Source of the DNA: Bacillota bacterium
Lineage (GTDB): Bacteria; Bacillota; Clostridia; Christensenellales; Aristaeellaceae
Reading direction: 5' to 3'
NCBI GenBank assembly: GCA_023411175.1
Contig: JAEYPB010000046.1
Location: 30,116 to 94,115 of the forward strand
DNA: 64,000 nt
Shown here: in pieces, positions 41,630-50,458 of the stretch
Numbering within the stretch: the stretch's first letter is position 1
How the letters are laid out: each line of letters starts with the position of its first letter
Notes under the pieces: generated by a model
What the model saw: the letters and a program-made list of their open reading frames with translations, nothing else
What the model was told of the DNA's origin: nothing
The model's database searches: none
Made by a program: the position numbers and the translations under genes

Positions 41630-41657
41630 AACGCCCGCGCCAAACGGCGCGGGCGTT
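41630..41657 (-). terminator. Terminator of the small membrane protein gene
   Basis: 12-bp perfect stem (41630-41641 with 41646-41657), 4-nt loop; on the minus strand TTTGCG follows, 18 bp past the stop. Confidence 0.7.
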
Positions 41658-41674
41658 CTGATATGCCGGGTGTT

Positions 41675-42022
41675 TCAGGGCGCGATGGTCGGCGTGACGC
41701 TCGGCAAGACGGACGGCGCAGGCGTAGCGGTAGCGGCCGCCAGCGGGTTCGTCAGCCACTGGGCGTCCAGCCCCTCGATCCACGTGGCGATGACATCGCC
41801 GTACACCGCAACCAGCGCCAACGACAGCGCGACCGCAATCAGCGTCAGCACAAGCACCGCGATGCAGAAGTTGCGCTTGGAGGCGCGCTTGCAGGTGATC
41901 GCCCAGACGAAGAGCATGATGAGGTTAACGCCCGGGATGGCCAGAACGATCAGGGTCCCGATCCAGTTCATGACCGAAACTACGCTTCTCCTGCCGAACT
42001 CCCTCGTCCCATCCTGACCCAT
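41675..42022 (-). CDS. Small two-TM membrane protein
   Basis: 115 residues with membrane segments WIGTLIVLAIPGVNLIMLFV and NFCIAVLVLTLIAVALSLAL, a short basic loop between them (CKRASKRN), and a Pro/Thr/Ala-rich tail (ATATPAPSVLPSVTPTIAP). I recognise no family beyond general similarity to small membrane proteins of Clostridia. AAGGGG precedes ATG 42022. It lies downstream of the amidohydrolase gene on the same strand. Confidence 0.75.
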   Translation of the reverse strand: MGQDGTREFGRRSVVSVMNWIGTLIVLAIPGVNLIMLFVWAITCKRASKRNFCIAVLVLTLIAVALSLALVAVYGDVIATWIEGLDAQWLTNPLAAATATPAPSVLPSVTPTIAP

Positions 42023-42067
42023 TTGTTTATCCCCTTCCGTAATTCGAATTCTCTTGAATACTCACCG

Positions 42068-42874
42068 TTACGCCATCGCCCCGACGGACGACAAAAGCCG
42101 CATCGCGTTTTTGCGGAAGATGGCCTCGTTCCAGGCGGCGGGCAATCCGAGTGTCTCGATCAGCCGTGCCTCGTCCCGGATGGACGACCAAGGGGTATCG
42201 CTGCCGAAGAGGATGTGCTCCGGGCCGTGGGCTTCGATCAGCGCCTTGACCACCGGGATCAAAACTCGCCCGTGGCTGTAGGAGGTGTCCAGATACAGGT
42301 TTTCCGCGGGTGCCAAATCCCGGAGGACATCGTCCCCCATGAGAAGCCCGCCCCAATGGGCCGCCACCACCCTGGCGCCTTCCAGGTACTCCATTGCCCG
42401 CCCAAGCATCCGGGGCTCGCACCCACAGGGCGGAAGGTAGGCCATGTCCTGCCCCGCGTGGAACACCACGATCATCTTCAGTTGCGCGATCTTACGATAC
42501 AGCGGCCTCATGCGCGGGTCGTCCACATGAAAATCCTGATACTCCGGGTGCAGCTTGACGCCTCGAAGCCCCAGCGCATGCATGCGCTCCAGCTCGTCCA
42601 GCGAACCGTCCGCCTTCGGAAACACCGACCCGAACGGAATGATGCGTTCGCCGCGCTGGCGCACCGCCCAATCGTTGATGGAGCGCGGCTGCTCCGGCTT
42701 TGTAGCTACGGGGAGGAGTACCCCCACCGCGTCCGCAGCCTCGAGCGCGCGCGTAAGCCCTTCCACCGTTCCATCTGTGGACGGGTTCAGGCCGCCCGCG
42801 TCGAAAGCCAGTTTTTTTACCGCATCCGCCGCGATCCGGTCAGGAAAGGCGTGCGTGTGAAAGTCTATCAGCAT
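42068..42874 (-). CDS. Amidohydrolase-2 family metal-dependent hydrolase
   Basis: 268 residues, TIM barrel. MLIDFHTHAFPD carries the H-x-H metal motif; GLRGVKLHPEYQDFHVDD, VVFHAGQD and ILFGSDTPWSS (with the metal-binding Asp) complete the family pattern. Members include decarboxylases and lactone or amide hydrolases; the substrate is unknown. GAGGAAAGC precedes ATG 42874; the longer frame from 42940 is not needed. Confidence 0.88.
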   Translation of the reverse strand: MLIDFHTHAFPDRIAADAVKKLAFDAGGLNPSTDGTVEGLTRALEAADAVGVLLPVATKPEQPRSINDWAVRQRGERIIPFGSVFPKADGSLDELERMHALGLRGVKLHPEYQDFHVDDPRMRPLYRKIAQLKMIVVFHAGQDMAYLPPCGCEPRMLGRAMEYLEGARVVAAHWGGLLMGDDVLRDLAPAENLYLDTSYSHGRVLIPVVKALIEAHGPEHILFGSDTPWSSIRDEARLIETLGLPAAWNEAIFRKNAMRLLSSVGAMA

Positions 42875-42976
42875 GCTTTCCTCTATATGCCACGCCGTTT
42901 GTATCATTATACCCGATCGTTGCGGGTCAGTCAATGGCACATTTTGAAAGCTGTTTCGTTTTTTTCAATTTTCCCC

Positions 42977-43005
42977 TTGCATTCGAAGATCTTTTGTAAT
43001 ATAAT
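42977..43005 (+). promoter_or_regulatory. Promoter of Big2-NlpC gene
   Basis: TTGCAT (42977-42982), 17-bp spacer, TATAAT (43000-43005). Confidence 0.8.
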
Positions 43006-43061
43006 CGTCACATATGAAATAGTTGGAAAATAACTACCAACATCAAGAGGAGGCGAAACCG

Positions 43062-44885
43062 ATGAAAACGCGGGCTCGGGCACTCTGCCTATGCCTGGCG
43101 GCTGTAATCCTTTGCGCGCTCCCGGTCGAAGCCCTCGGGGCTGTCAAACAAAAGAGCGTGACGCTGAGCACGAAACTGATTACCATCGACCTGGCGAAAG
43201 GATCCACCTACCAGCTGTCCGGCGCCGTCAACCCCAAAAACGCCAGCCAGAGAATGGTCTGGCGCAGCGGCAAGACTTCCGTTGCGACCATTTCCTCCAG
43301 CGGCCTGATCAGGGCAAAGAAGGTCGGCACGGTGACGGTCGGCGCGCGGCCCTCGTCCAACAAAGCCTGGTCCAAGGCGACTGTCAAGGTCATTGACAGC
43401 CTGTCGCCAACCAGCGTCAGCATAAACGTTCCCAGCCTGAATATCGCCGTCGGCTCCACCTATCAGCTGACGGCCTCGGCGCTGCCCTCTACCGCCGCCC
43501 AGTCGGTCAGGTGGCTGGTGAAGAGTTCTTCGATTGCCTCGGTGTCCTCCACAGGGCTCGTCACGGCCAAGAAGGCGGGCACGACGCTGATTCGCGCGAT
43601 ATCCACGCGCAACTCGAAGAAATACCGCACCATCAAGGTGACGGTCAAGGCGCTGTCCGCTCCCTCCAGGCTGACGATCACGAATTCCACCACCACGGTG
43701 GAAAAGGGCGATCAGGTGCAGTTCTCGGCTGGCGTCACGCCCTCCACCGCCAACCCCTCCGTGAAGTGGGCGAGCGAAAATTCCGCCGTCGCCTCCATCA
43801 CGTCTTCCGGCCTGCTCACGGCAAGAGCGGTCGGCACCGCCCGGATCAAGGTGTACTCCAGCGCGAAGAGTTCAGTCTACACCGTCCGCACCATTCGGGT
43901 GGTTGACACCAAGACCGTGGCCAGCGTCGAGATCGACAGCTCCAGCTCCACCCTCTTCGTCGGCGGCTCTCTGACGCTCTCGGCGGAGGTTCTGCCGGCC
44001 ACCGCGCCGCAAACGGTCAGCTGGTCGAGCAACAACGCCTCCGTGGCGTCCGTCTCCTCCTCCGGCGTCATCTCCGGCAAGGCCGCAGGCAGCGCCACCA
44101 TCACCGTCAAGGCCGGCGCCAAGACCGATACGATCCGGGTCGTGGTTCAGAAGGCGACCGCCGTCACCGAAGAGCCTTCGCAGGTAACCAGCGTCGCGGG
44201 CATCAACGCGAACCTGGCCAAGATCGACGACATCCTGCGCTACGCCACCACCCAGCTGGACGCGCTGTACGTGTCCGGCGCCATCGACAAGGACGAGATG
44301 AATGAGCGCAAGACCACCCTGCTCAATGCCTTCAAGATGGCCCGCTTCCCGTGGATGAGCCCGAAGACCATCCCCTACTACACCGGCAGCGGCTACTACC
44401 GCAGCAACGTCGTGTACTTCGGCACGCCCTATACGCAGACCAACCGCAACTATACCGTGGACCGACTCCTGTCCACCAGCATCTATTCAAAGGCGAGCGA
44501 CGGCAACTACTATAACGCCAGCATGCCCGCGAAGACCTATCCCGGCAACGACTGCTCTTCCTTTGTGTCGATGAGCATCTGGGGGCTGGGCACCAGCTAC
44601 TCGTTCCTCAACTCCACCGCGATGAAGGGGTCTTCGGCCTACAGAACCATCGCCAGCTCCTCAAACAAGGCCGGTTATCTCAACATGCGGCCGGGCGACG
44701 TCCTGGTCAAGAACGGCCATGCGCTGATGTTCCTGTACTTCACCAACAGCGCCAAGACTCAGGTCATGATCATCCAGCAGGGCGGCTTCAACACACTGTC
44801 CACCGTCGCCTGCGATCTGAAGTCTCTGAGCTATTACAGCGGCAACTCCGCCTACGTGGCGCGCCGCAAGGCCGGATACAAGTAA
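43062..44885 (+). CDS. Secreted protein with four Big2 domains and an NlpC/P60-like domain
   Basis: 607 residues. Signal peptide (CLCLAAVILCALPVEALG) then four Big2/Ig-like repeats of about 85 residues, each with a SVASISSSGLVTAKKAGT-like core (starting near 25, 110, 200 and 285). The C-terminal region has the NlpC/P60-type catalytic cysteine in GNDCSSFVS near residue 498, and NMRPGDVLVKNGHALMFL with the likely His. It probably cleaves peptidoglycan peptides or acts on the cell surface; the Big2 repeats are adhesive spacers. AGGAGG supports ATG 43062. Confidence 0.87.
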   Translation: MKTRARALCLCLAAVILCALPVEALGAVKQKSVTLSTKLITIDLAKGSTYQLSGAVNPKNASQRMVWRSGKTSVATISSSGLIRAKKVGTVTVGARPSSNKAWSKATVKVIDSLSPTSVSINVPSLNIAVGSTYQLTASALPSTAAQSVRWLVKSSSIASVSSTGLVTAKKAGTTLIRAISTRNSKKYRTIKVTVKALSAPSRLTITNSTTTVEKGDQVQFSAGVTPSTANPSVKWASENSAVASITSSGLLTARAVGTARIKVYSSAKSSVYTVRTIRVVDTKTVASVEIDSSSSTLFVGGSLTLSAEVLPATAPQTVSWSSNNASVASVSSSGVISGKAAGSATITVKAGAKTDTIRVVVQKATAVTEEPSQVTSVAGINANLAKIDDILRYATTQLDALYVSGAIDKDEMNERKTTLLNAFKMARFPWMSPKTIPYYTGSGYYRSNVVYFGTPYTQTNRNYTVDRLLSTSIYSKASDGNYYNASMPAKTYPGNDCSSFVSMSIWGLGTSYSFLNSTAMKGSSAYRTIASSSNKAGYLNMRPGDVLVKNGHALMFLYFTNSAKTQVMIIQQGGFNTLSTVACDLKSLSYYSGNSAYVARRKAGYK

Positions 44886-44913
44886 CCCCACCGTCCGTCT
44901 CATCATCGCCCCC

Positions 44914-44942
44914 TTGCGCGCAAACGGGAATTGTTCTATAAT
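44914..44942 (+). promoter_or_regulatory. Promoter of murI
   Basis: TTGCGC (44914-44919), 17-bp spacer, TATAAT (44937-44942), 32 bp before the start. Confidence 0.7.
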
Positions 44943-44974
44943 CATAGACGATCCCAGGCAAGGGGGCGTATTTT

Positions 44975-45739
44975 TTGCAAGACCAACCCATCGGCGTATT
45001 TGATTCCGGCGTCGGCGGCATCAGCGTGCTGAAGACCATGCGCAGAATCCTGCCGAACGAGCGCTTTATCTACTACGGTGACAACCTCAACGCGCCCTAC
45101 GGCACCCGGCCGGAGGCGGAAATCCGTTCCCTGACCTTTGACAGCGTGCGGGTATTGATGGACCGGGGCGTCAAAGCGTTGGTGATCGCCTGCAACACGG
45201 CCACCTCGGCCGCCGTGGAGTCCCTCCGAGCGTCGCTGGAGCTGCCCATCATCGGCATGGAGCCCGCGCTCAAACCCGCGGCGCTGAGCCACGAGGGCGG
45301 CACCATCCTCGTCATGGCGACCCCCGCCACGCTTCGCCAGAAAAAGTTTCATGATTTGATGCGGCACTACGGCGCGGGCGTGCAAATGCTGCCCTGTCCG
45401 GAGCTGGTGGAATTTGCCGAGCGCGGCGAAATCGATTCCCCCGCCCTTTCCGCCTACCTTACGGAGCGCTTCGCGCCCTATCACGGTCAGCGGGTGGATG
45501 CGATCGTTTTGGGCTGCACGCACTATGTATTCCTGCGCGGCGCGATTAGAAGCGCCATGCCCGGCGCGGACCTCTTCGACGGCAACGAAGGCACCGCCCG
45601 CCACCTCGAGGATGTGCTGCGATCATTGGACCTCTTAAACGCCACAGGGCCCGGTTCGGTGGAGTTCCTGACCTCCGGAGACCCAGACATCTACCTCCCC
45701 GTCTTCGGGATGCTCTACGATCTGCCGACGGACGACTGA
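44975..45739 (+). CDS. murI: Glutamate racemase
   Basis: 254 residues, TTG start with AAGGGGGCG upstream. Family motifs: GVFDSGVGGISVLKTM with the Asp/Ser pair, YYGDNLNAPYG, the first catalytic Cys in VIACNTATSAAV, and the second in VLGCTHYVFL. It supplies D-glutamate for peptidoglycan. The next gene follows after 11 bp. Confidence 0.96.
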   Translation: MQDQPIGVFDSGVGGISVLKTMRRILPNERFIYYGDNLNAPYGTRPEAEIRSLTFDSVRVLMDRGVKALVIACNTATSAAVESLRASLELPIIGMEPALKPAALSHEGGTILVMATPATLRQKKFHDLMRHYGAGVQMLPCPELVEFAERGEIDSPALSAYLTERFAPYHGQRVDAIVLGCTHYVFLRGAIRSAMPGADLFDGNEGTARHLEDVLRSLDLLNATGPGSVEFLTSGDPDIYLPVFGMLYDLPTDD

Positions 45740-45750
45740 AAGGAGTACCC

Positions 45751-46200
45751 ATGGACGAACGGCTGGATGCCATCCTTTCCGAAAACCTGGATCTGTTCCG
45801 CGCCGGGAAGCTCAACTGCGCGGAAGCGGTGCTATTGACGATGAGCCGCTTTCTCGGCGAGGGCGGCGATTTTGCGCCGCGCATCGCCACCGCCTTCGGC
45901 GGGGGCGTCTGCGGGCGGCAGGGACTCTGCGGCGCGCTGACGGGCGGGCTGATGGCCGTAGGCCTGCGCCACGGGCGCAGAAAACCGGGCGACGACAAGG
46001 CACCCGCCAACGACGCCGGAAAGGCGCTTGTGAAATGGGCGGAGGAATGCTTTGAGGCTCTCGACTGTCGGGTGCTTACCGGCGTGGATTTTTCCGACCC
46101 CGTCCAAAGCGCGCGCTTTCGCGAGAAAGGCGGCGCGCATGAGACCGTATGTGAAAGACTGGTGTCGGAAGTCTGCCTCCATCTCTCGGAAAATCTTTGA
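45751..46200 (+). CDS. C_GCAxxG_C_C family putative redox protein
   Basis: 149 residues. The family pattern is visible: LNCAEAVLL, FGGGVCGRQGLCGALTGGLM, ALDCRVLTG and ETVCERLVSE, giving the spaced Cys residues expected of this redox-associated family. Members often accompany electron-transfer proteins; the function is unsettled. Translation starts at ATG 45751 with AAGGAG 7 nt upstream, likely cotranscribed with murI. Confidence 0.9.
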   Translation: MDERLDAILSENLDLFRAGKLNCAEAVLLTMSRFLGEGGDFAPRIATAFGGGVCGRQGLCGALTGGLMAVGLRHGRRKPGDDKAPANDAGKALVKWAEECFEALDCRVLTGVDFSDPVQSARFREKGGAHETVCERLVSEVCLHLSENL

Positions 46201-46409
46201 TGCGCCGCTGTCCAAAACCGACAAAACACGCGCATCGCATTAAGTGAAAAAAGACGGTTTATTTGAAAGAAGTTCTTTTCTTTTCTGCCCTTTTCTGTTA
46301 TGATATAGGTTAGGTATTTGCGCGTATCCGTTCTGAATGACCGAGCGCGGCTAGGTCATTTCCTTTGTAGCGACGCGCGGTCATCATTTGAGCTAGGGGG
46401 AGTTACCGG

Positions 46410-48488
46410 ATGAAGGACTACAAGGCCGAGAACATTCGCAACATTGCGGTCGTCGGGCACGGCAGCGAAGGCAAGACCACCCTGGTTGAGGCCATGCTGT
46501 TTTCCACGGGCGCCATCGACCGTCAGGGGCGCGTGGAAGACGGCTCCACCACCACCGACTATGATCCCGAAGAAGTTCGCCGTGGCATTTCCATCAGCGC
46601 CGCGATCGCGCCGCTCGAATGGAAGGAAAAAAAGATCAACCTGATCGACGTGCCCGGTTACTTTGATTTCGCCGGCGAGCTCGTCGGGCCTCTCGCGGTG
46701 TGCGAAGGCGCCATCATCACGGTGGGCGCGGTCTCCGGTTTGAGCGTCGGCGCCGAAAAGGCGTGGGCGGCCTGCGACAAGGCGCACACTTCCCGCATGA
46801 TCGTCATCAACCAGATGGACCGCGAGAACGCCAACTTTAAAAAGGCGCTCGCCACCATCACCGACAAATACGGCAGCCACATCGCGCCCATCGAAGTGCC
46901 CATCATCGAGAACGGCCAGTTCGCCGGCGTCGTGTGTGTGCTGGAAAACAAGGCCTTTACCGGCGAGGGCAAAAGCCTGAAGGAGATCCCGATCCCCGCT
47001 TCCGTCGCCGACGAGGTCTCCGCCGCCCGCGAGGCCATCATGGAGGCCGCCGCCGGCGCCGACGAAGCGCTGATGGAGCGCTTCTTCGAGAACATGGAAC
47101 TGTCGCAGGAGGATACGATGCTGGGCCTGCGCAAGGGCATCACCGAGGGCACCGTGGTGCCGGTGGTGTGCTGCTCCGGCCTCACCCGCGTGGGCATCGC
47201 AAAGCTCCTGGATAACCTGATTGACCTGATGCCCTCCCCCGCCGGCCAGGTGCTCAAGGGTGTGAACCCCAAGACCGGGGACGCGGAAACGCGGACCTGC
47301 GCGGAAGATCAGCCCTTCTCCGCCCGCGTGTTCAAGACGGTGGCCGACCCCTATGTGGGCAAGCTGTCGCTGGTCAAGGTGACCTCCGGCGTGCTCGCGC
47401 CGGAAACCGCCCTCTACAACGCCAACGCCGAAAAGGCCGAGAAAGCCGGCGGCATCTACATCCAGCGCGGCAAGAAGCAGACCCAGGCCACCAAGGTCGT
47501 GGCGGGCGACATCTGCGCGCTGGCGAAGCTCCAGACGGTCGCAACCGGCAACACGCTGTGCGATCCGTCGAAGCCCGTCAAGTTTGAGGACCTCGATTTC
47601 CCGAAGCCCTGCATCTCGATGGCCGTCTACGCCAAGAAGGCGGGCGAGGAAGACAAGATTTTCTCCGGCCTGAACCGCCTGATGGAAGAAGACCCGACCA
47701 TCCGCGTGGAGAAGGACGTTGAAACCACCGAGTCGCTCCTCTCCGGCCTCGGCGAACTGCACCTGGAGGTCATTTCGAAGAAGCTGGCCGCCAAGTTCGG
47801 CGCCGAAGCGGTGCTGCAGGACCCCAAGATTCCCTACCGCGAGTCCATCCGCAAGAAGATCGACGTGCAGGGCCGCCACAAGAAGCAGTCCGGCGGACAC
47901 GGCCAGTTCGGCGATGTGTGGATCGAGTTCCGTCCCAACGACGACGGCTCTCCGGATTTCATCTTTGAGGACGCGGTCGTCGGCGGTGTCGTTCCGAGGA
48001 ACTTCATCCCCGCGGTCGAAAAAGGCCTTCGCGACAACATCAAGCACGGCGTGCTCGCCGGATTCCCGGTGGTCGGCCTGACGGCGAAGCTGCACGACGG
48101 CTCCTACCACGCGGTGGACTCCTCCGAAATGGCGTTCAAGACCGCCGCGCGCATCGCCTTCAAAAAGCTGATCGACGCCAGCCCCGTGCTGCTTGAGCCC
48201 ATCTACCACGTAGAGGTGCTGGTGCCCGACGAGTACATGGGCGACGTCATCGGCGACATGAACAAGCGCCGCGGCCGCATCGCTGGCATGGATCAGGTGG
48301 ACGGCCTGCAGCAGGTCGTGGCCGAGGTGCCGGTAGCCGAGATGTTCAAGTACGCGACGGATCTCCGCTCCATGACCCAGGCCCGCGGCTCCTTCACGAT
48401 GCGCTTTGAGCGCTACGAGGAGGTTCCCGCCAACGACGCCAAGAAGATCATCGAGAGCGCCAAGCGCGAAGAGGAAGAGGAAGAGTAA
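46410..48488 (+). CDS. Elongation factor G-like protein (EF-G paralogue)
   Basis: 692 residues with EF-G domain order I-V. The GTPase motifs differ from canonical EF-G: P-loop GHGSEGKTTL instead of GHVDAGKTT, switch II DVPGYFDFAGE instead of DTPGHVDF (the catalytic His position is Tyr), and NQMDREN for NKMD. Domain IV (GQFGDVWIEF..GGVVPRNFIPAV) and V (MNKRRGRIAG) are well conserved. It fits the second EF-G class of Clostridia, which may act in recycling, stress or specialised translation. GGGG 6-8 nt upstream supports ATG 46410. A perfect terminator follows. Confidence 0.88.
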   Translation: MKDYKAENIRNIAVVGHGSEGKTTLVEAMLFSTGAIDRQGRVEDGSTTTDYDPEEVRRGISISAAIAPLEWKEKKINLIDVPGYFDFAGELVGPLAVCEGAIITVGAVSGLSVGAEKAWAACDKAHTSRMIVINQMDRENANFKKALATITDKYGSHIAPIEVPIIENGQFAGVVCVLENKAFTGEGKSLKEIPIPASVADEVSAAREAIMEAAAGADEALMERFFENMELSQEDTMLGLRKGITEGTVVPVVCCSGLTRVGIAKLLDNLIDLMPSPAGQVLKGVNPKTGDAETRTCAEDQPFSARVFKTVADPYVGKLSLVKVTSGVLAPETALYNANAEKAEKAGGIYIQRGKKQTQATKVVAGDICALAKLQTVATGNTLCDPSKPVKFEDLDFPKPCISMAVYAKKAGEEDKIFSGLNRLMEEDPTIRVEKDVETTESLLSGLGELHLEVISKKLAAKFGAEAVLQDPKIPYRESIRKKIDVQGRHKKQSGGHGQFGDVWIEFRPNDDGSPDFIFEDAVVGGVVPRNFIPAVEKGLRDNIKHGVLAGFPVVGLTAKLHDGSYHAVDSSEMAFKTAARIAFKKLIDASPVLLEPIYHVEVLVPDEYMGDVIGDMNKRRGRIAGMDQVDGLQQVVAEVPVAEMFKYATDLRSMTQARGSFTMRFERYEEVPANDAKKIIESAKREEEEEE

Positions 48489-48496
48489 TCCTCCCA

Positions 48497-48532
48497 AAAA
48501 TGCCCACCCGCATGCTGCGGGTGGGCATTTTG
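48497..48532. terminator. Bidirectional terminator hairpin
   Basis: 13-bp perfect stem ATGCCCACCCGCA (48501-48513 with 48517-48529) flanked by A5 and T-rich ends, so it can end both the EF-G gene and the converging gene. Confidence 0.9.
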
Positions 48533-48542
48533 CGCAGCGGAA

Positions 48543-49826
48543 CTAACTCAGAATCTCCATCACCACGTCCTCCTCCGGGCGTTCGCCACTCAGCGAATAT
48601 ACCGGACGGAGGCGAAGCTCTTTTACGCCTTCCGGGACGCCCTGAAACTCAAATCGCATCAGGTACAGCACTTCAGGTGCTTCGCTCTGGAAAACCTCCG
48701 GAATTTCATCCTGCCTATCTCCCCTACGGAAGCTCTCCGAGGCGATGATTTCGCTTGCATACGCCTCGGTGACCATTCTCCCTTCAAGGCACACACCATC
48801 CGCAAGTAAGCGATAATCATTGATGAAATCCGTCTTTTCGAGGTCTTCGTCACGCTCCCAGATGTTCCCGTTAATCCACTCCTTTGGCAGCCTCTGCCAG
48901 ACGGCGGCTTTTGTTCCGACAGGAGACCCCTCCGCCTTCGCCCAGACAGCGTATCTCTCAAAGTCTTTTGTCCCGCTGCGGATGCCGGTGTCGCCTTTCC
49001 CACGAACAACCGTGATTGGGTCAAGCTTGACATACTGCCCCAACTGATAGCTGAAGTAGATGCCGGTGTCGTCCTGGTAATAGCAGATATCGTATGTAGA
49101 AATCATCAGCGCAAGCTGAATGGACGATTTGTCCCGGGCGCTCGCGGGCAGCTCCGAATAGCTGCGATATCCGTTCAGTTTATTGCCCTCCCAGTACTCT
49201 TCTCCGCTCATCATGTAGGTTTGCTGCCCGTCCGGAAGCCATGCGCTATCAACAATGTAGTAGTTGTGAATGCGCACGCCGCTGATGCCCGTCTCGGCAA
49301 AGTCTCGTTCATAGGCTGCTTTCTGTTCGTCAAAGCCCTCCCATTGGGTGCCGTCAATTGCATCCTTCTCCATCTTCGTCAGTTCGGCCTCAGTCGGCCT
49401 CCAGGATGTGTCCGCGCTACGCCCAGGCGCATACAGACTGTAGGTCACATCGGCACGGCTGCCGTCGTAATACCCTCGTGAAACCTCAAGCCGGATTTCC
49501 CTTCCCGCGTCGCCTTCGATGGAAGCGATCCGCTCCGAGTTAACGACTTCCGCCCGCTGCTCCAGCTGTTCCAGCTTGTACTTCGCCAACGAACTGCCGC
49601 TTTGGGCCGCAAACCACCCAAACCCCCTAATCACCACCGCAGCCACTGCCACTCCTGCGAGAATCAGCGCCGTGATCAGCGCGAACGCCACCGAAGCGGA
49701 TAACTTCCGCCGCGCGGGGCGCGTTTTTTCCCCGCCCGCAGTTTCCGCGAGTATGTACCGCTTCAGTGTGGGGCGCAATGAGGCACCGGACAGCGAGCGA
49801 TCCAGGCTCTTTTTGAGCGCCGTCAT
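48543..49826 (-). CDS. Membrane protein encoded with ECF sigma factor, putative anti-sigma factor
   Basis: 427 residues. A short cytoplasmic N-terminus (about 60 residues) is followed by one TM segment (ASVAFALITALILAGVAVAA) and a large extracytoplasmic region of about 330 residues. The arrangement resembles Clostridial DUF4179-type anti-sigma proteins that bind a sigma factor with the N-terminus and sense signals outside. ATG 49826 overlaps the sigma stop (ATGA); ATG 49838 lies upstream. The sensory domain has no motif I can name, so role is from synteny. Confidence 0.7.
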   Translation of the reverse strand: MTALKKSLDRSLSGASLRPTLKRYILAETAGGEKTRPARRKLSASVAFALITALILAGVAVAAVVIRGFGWFAAQSGSSLAKYKLEQLEQRAEVVNSERIASIEGDAGREIRLEVSRGYYDGSRADVTYSLYAPGRSADTSWRPTEAELTKMEKDAIDGTQWEGFDEQKAAYERDFAETGISGVRIHNYYIVDSAWLPDGQQTYMMSGEEYWEGNKLNGYRSYSELPASARDKSSIQLALMISTYDICYYQDDTGIYFSYQLGQYVKLDPITVVRGKGDTGIRSGTKDFERYAVWAKAEGSPVGTKAAVWQRLPKEWINGNIWERDEDLEKTDFINDYRLLADGVCLEGRMVTEAYASEIIASESFRRGDRQDEIPEVFQSEAPEVLYLMRFEFQGVPEGVKELRLRPVYSLSGERPEEDVVMEILS

Positions 49827-50338
49827 TCCAACCACCATCCTTCCAACCGTTCCTTGAGCTTTGCCCGCGCCCGTGCCAACCGCGTCGATACCGTCGCCTG
49901 TGGAATCTTTAAGAGCGCTGCGATTTCTCGCACTTTCATCTCCTGATAGTAGTACAGCAAAATCACTTCCCGCTGCCGTTGTGGAAGCCTGAGCACCTCC
50001 CGCAATACTCCCTGATCCCTCGGCTCCAACTCACATGCGGGTTCCGGCAACCGCTCAGGCATGATCCGCCAATCCATCAACCGCCGCCACGGGCTGCGCA
50101 GCATGTTTTTGCAGATGTTGATGGCAATGCGCGTAAGCCACGTCTTTTCGGAGGACTCCCCTCGGAAGCCTGGAAGCCCACGATACGCCCGAATGAACGC
50201 CTCCTGCGCCGCATCCTCCGCCAGCGAATACTCCTTCATGTACAGATAGCACAGCCGGACGATCTCCGCGCCATGGGCGTCCATCAAGCGCTCGATTACC
50301 GCCGCCGCGTCCGGCCGCGGAATTTTACCTTCATCCAC
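49823..50338 (-). CDS. ECF-family RNA polymerase sigma factor
   Basis: 171 residues. Region 2 is VRLCYLYMKEYSLAEDAAQE (then AFIRAYRGLPGFRGESSEKT) and region 4 LRLPQRQREVILLYYYQEMK with the HTH VREIAALLKIPQATVSTRLA. GTG 50338 is chosen because AAAGGAGG lies 7 nt upstream. It overlaps the membrane-protein gene by 4 bp; together they look like a sigma/anti-sigma pair, responding to an envelope signal. Its regulon is not identifiable here. Confidence 0.92.
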   Translation of the reverse strand: MDEGKIPRPDAAAVIERLMDAHGAEIVRLCYLYMKEYSLAEDAAQEAFIRAYRGLPGFRGESSEKTWLTRIAINICKNMLRSPWRRLMDWRIMPERLPEPACELEPRDQGVLREVLRLPQRQREVILLYYYQEMKVREIAALLKIPQATVSTRLARARAKLKERLEGWWLE

Positions 50339-50413
50339 ACTTCGACCTCCTTTCGAAGGATTGGACACGCGCGAGGTCCGATTTCTTTCAACCCTTTCAG
50401 AAAACGCGCAAAA

Positions 50414-50444
50414 TGCCCCGCGGCGTGAAAACGCGCACGGGGCA
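50414..50444 (-). terminator. Terminator of serpin gene
   Basis: Minus strand hairpin TGCCCCG/CGGGGCA with an inner GCGT/ACGC stem, then ATTTTGCG. Confidence 0.7.
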
Positions 50445-50458
50445 CAGGAGCGATTGGA

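Larger units (their letters stand above)
41322..41674. other. Intergenic region with repeated hairpins
   Basis: No convincing gene: a 62-codon minus-strand frame at 41455-41643 overlaps a hairpin and has no recognisable similarity. The stretch holds an identical 17-bp sequence CGCGCCAAACGGCGCGG at 41341-41357 and 41636-41652, and a perfect 26-bp palindrome at 41422-41447. Confidence 0.6.

Noticed and set aside
41455..41643. 62-residue minus-strand frame
   Set aside because: It overlaps a terminator hairpin, has no ribosome binding site or recognisable motif, and lies in a gap with repeated hairpins.
46356..48497. 713-codon frame on the minus strand
   Set aside because: Antisense to the EF-G paralogue; composition and lack of domains show it is a shadow.
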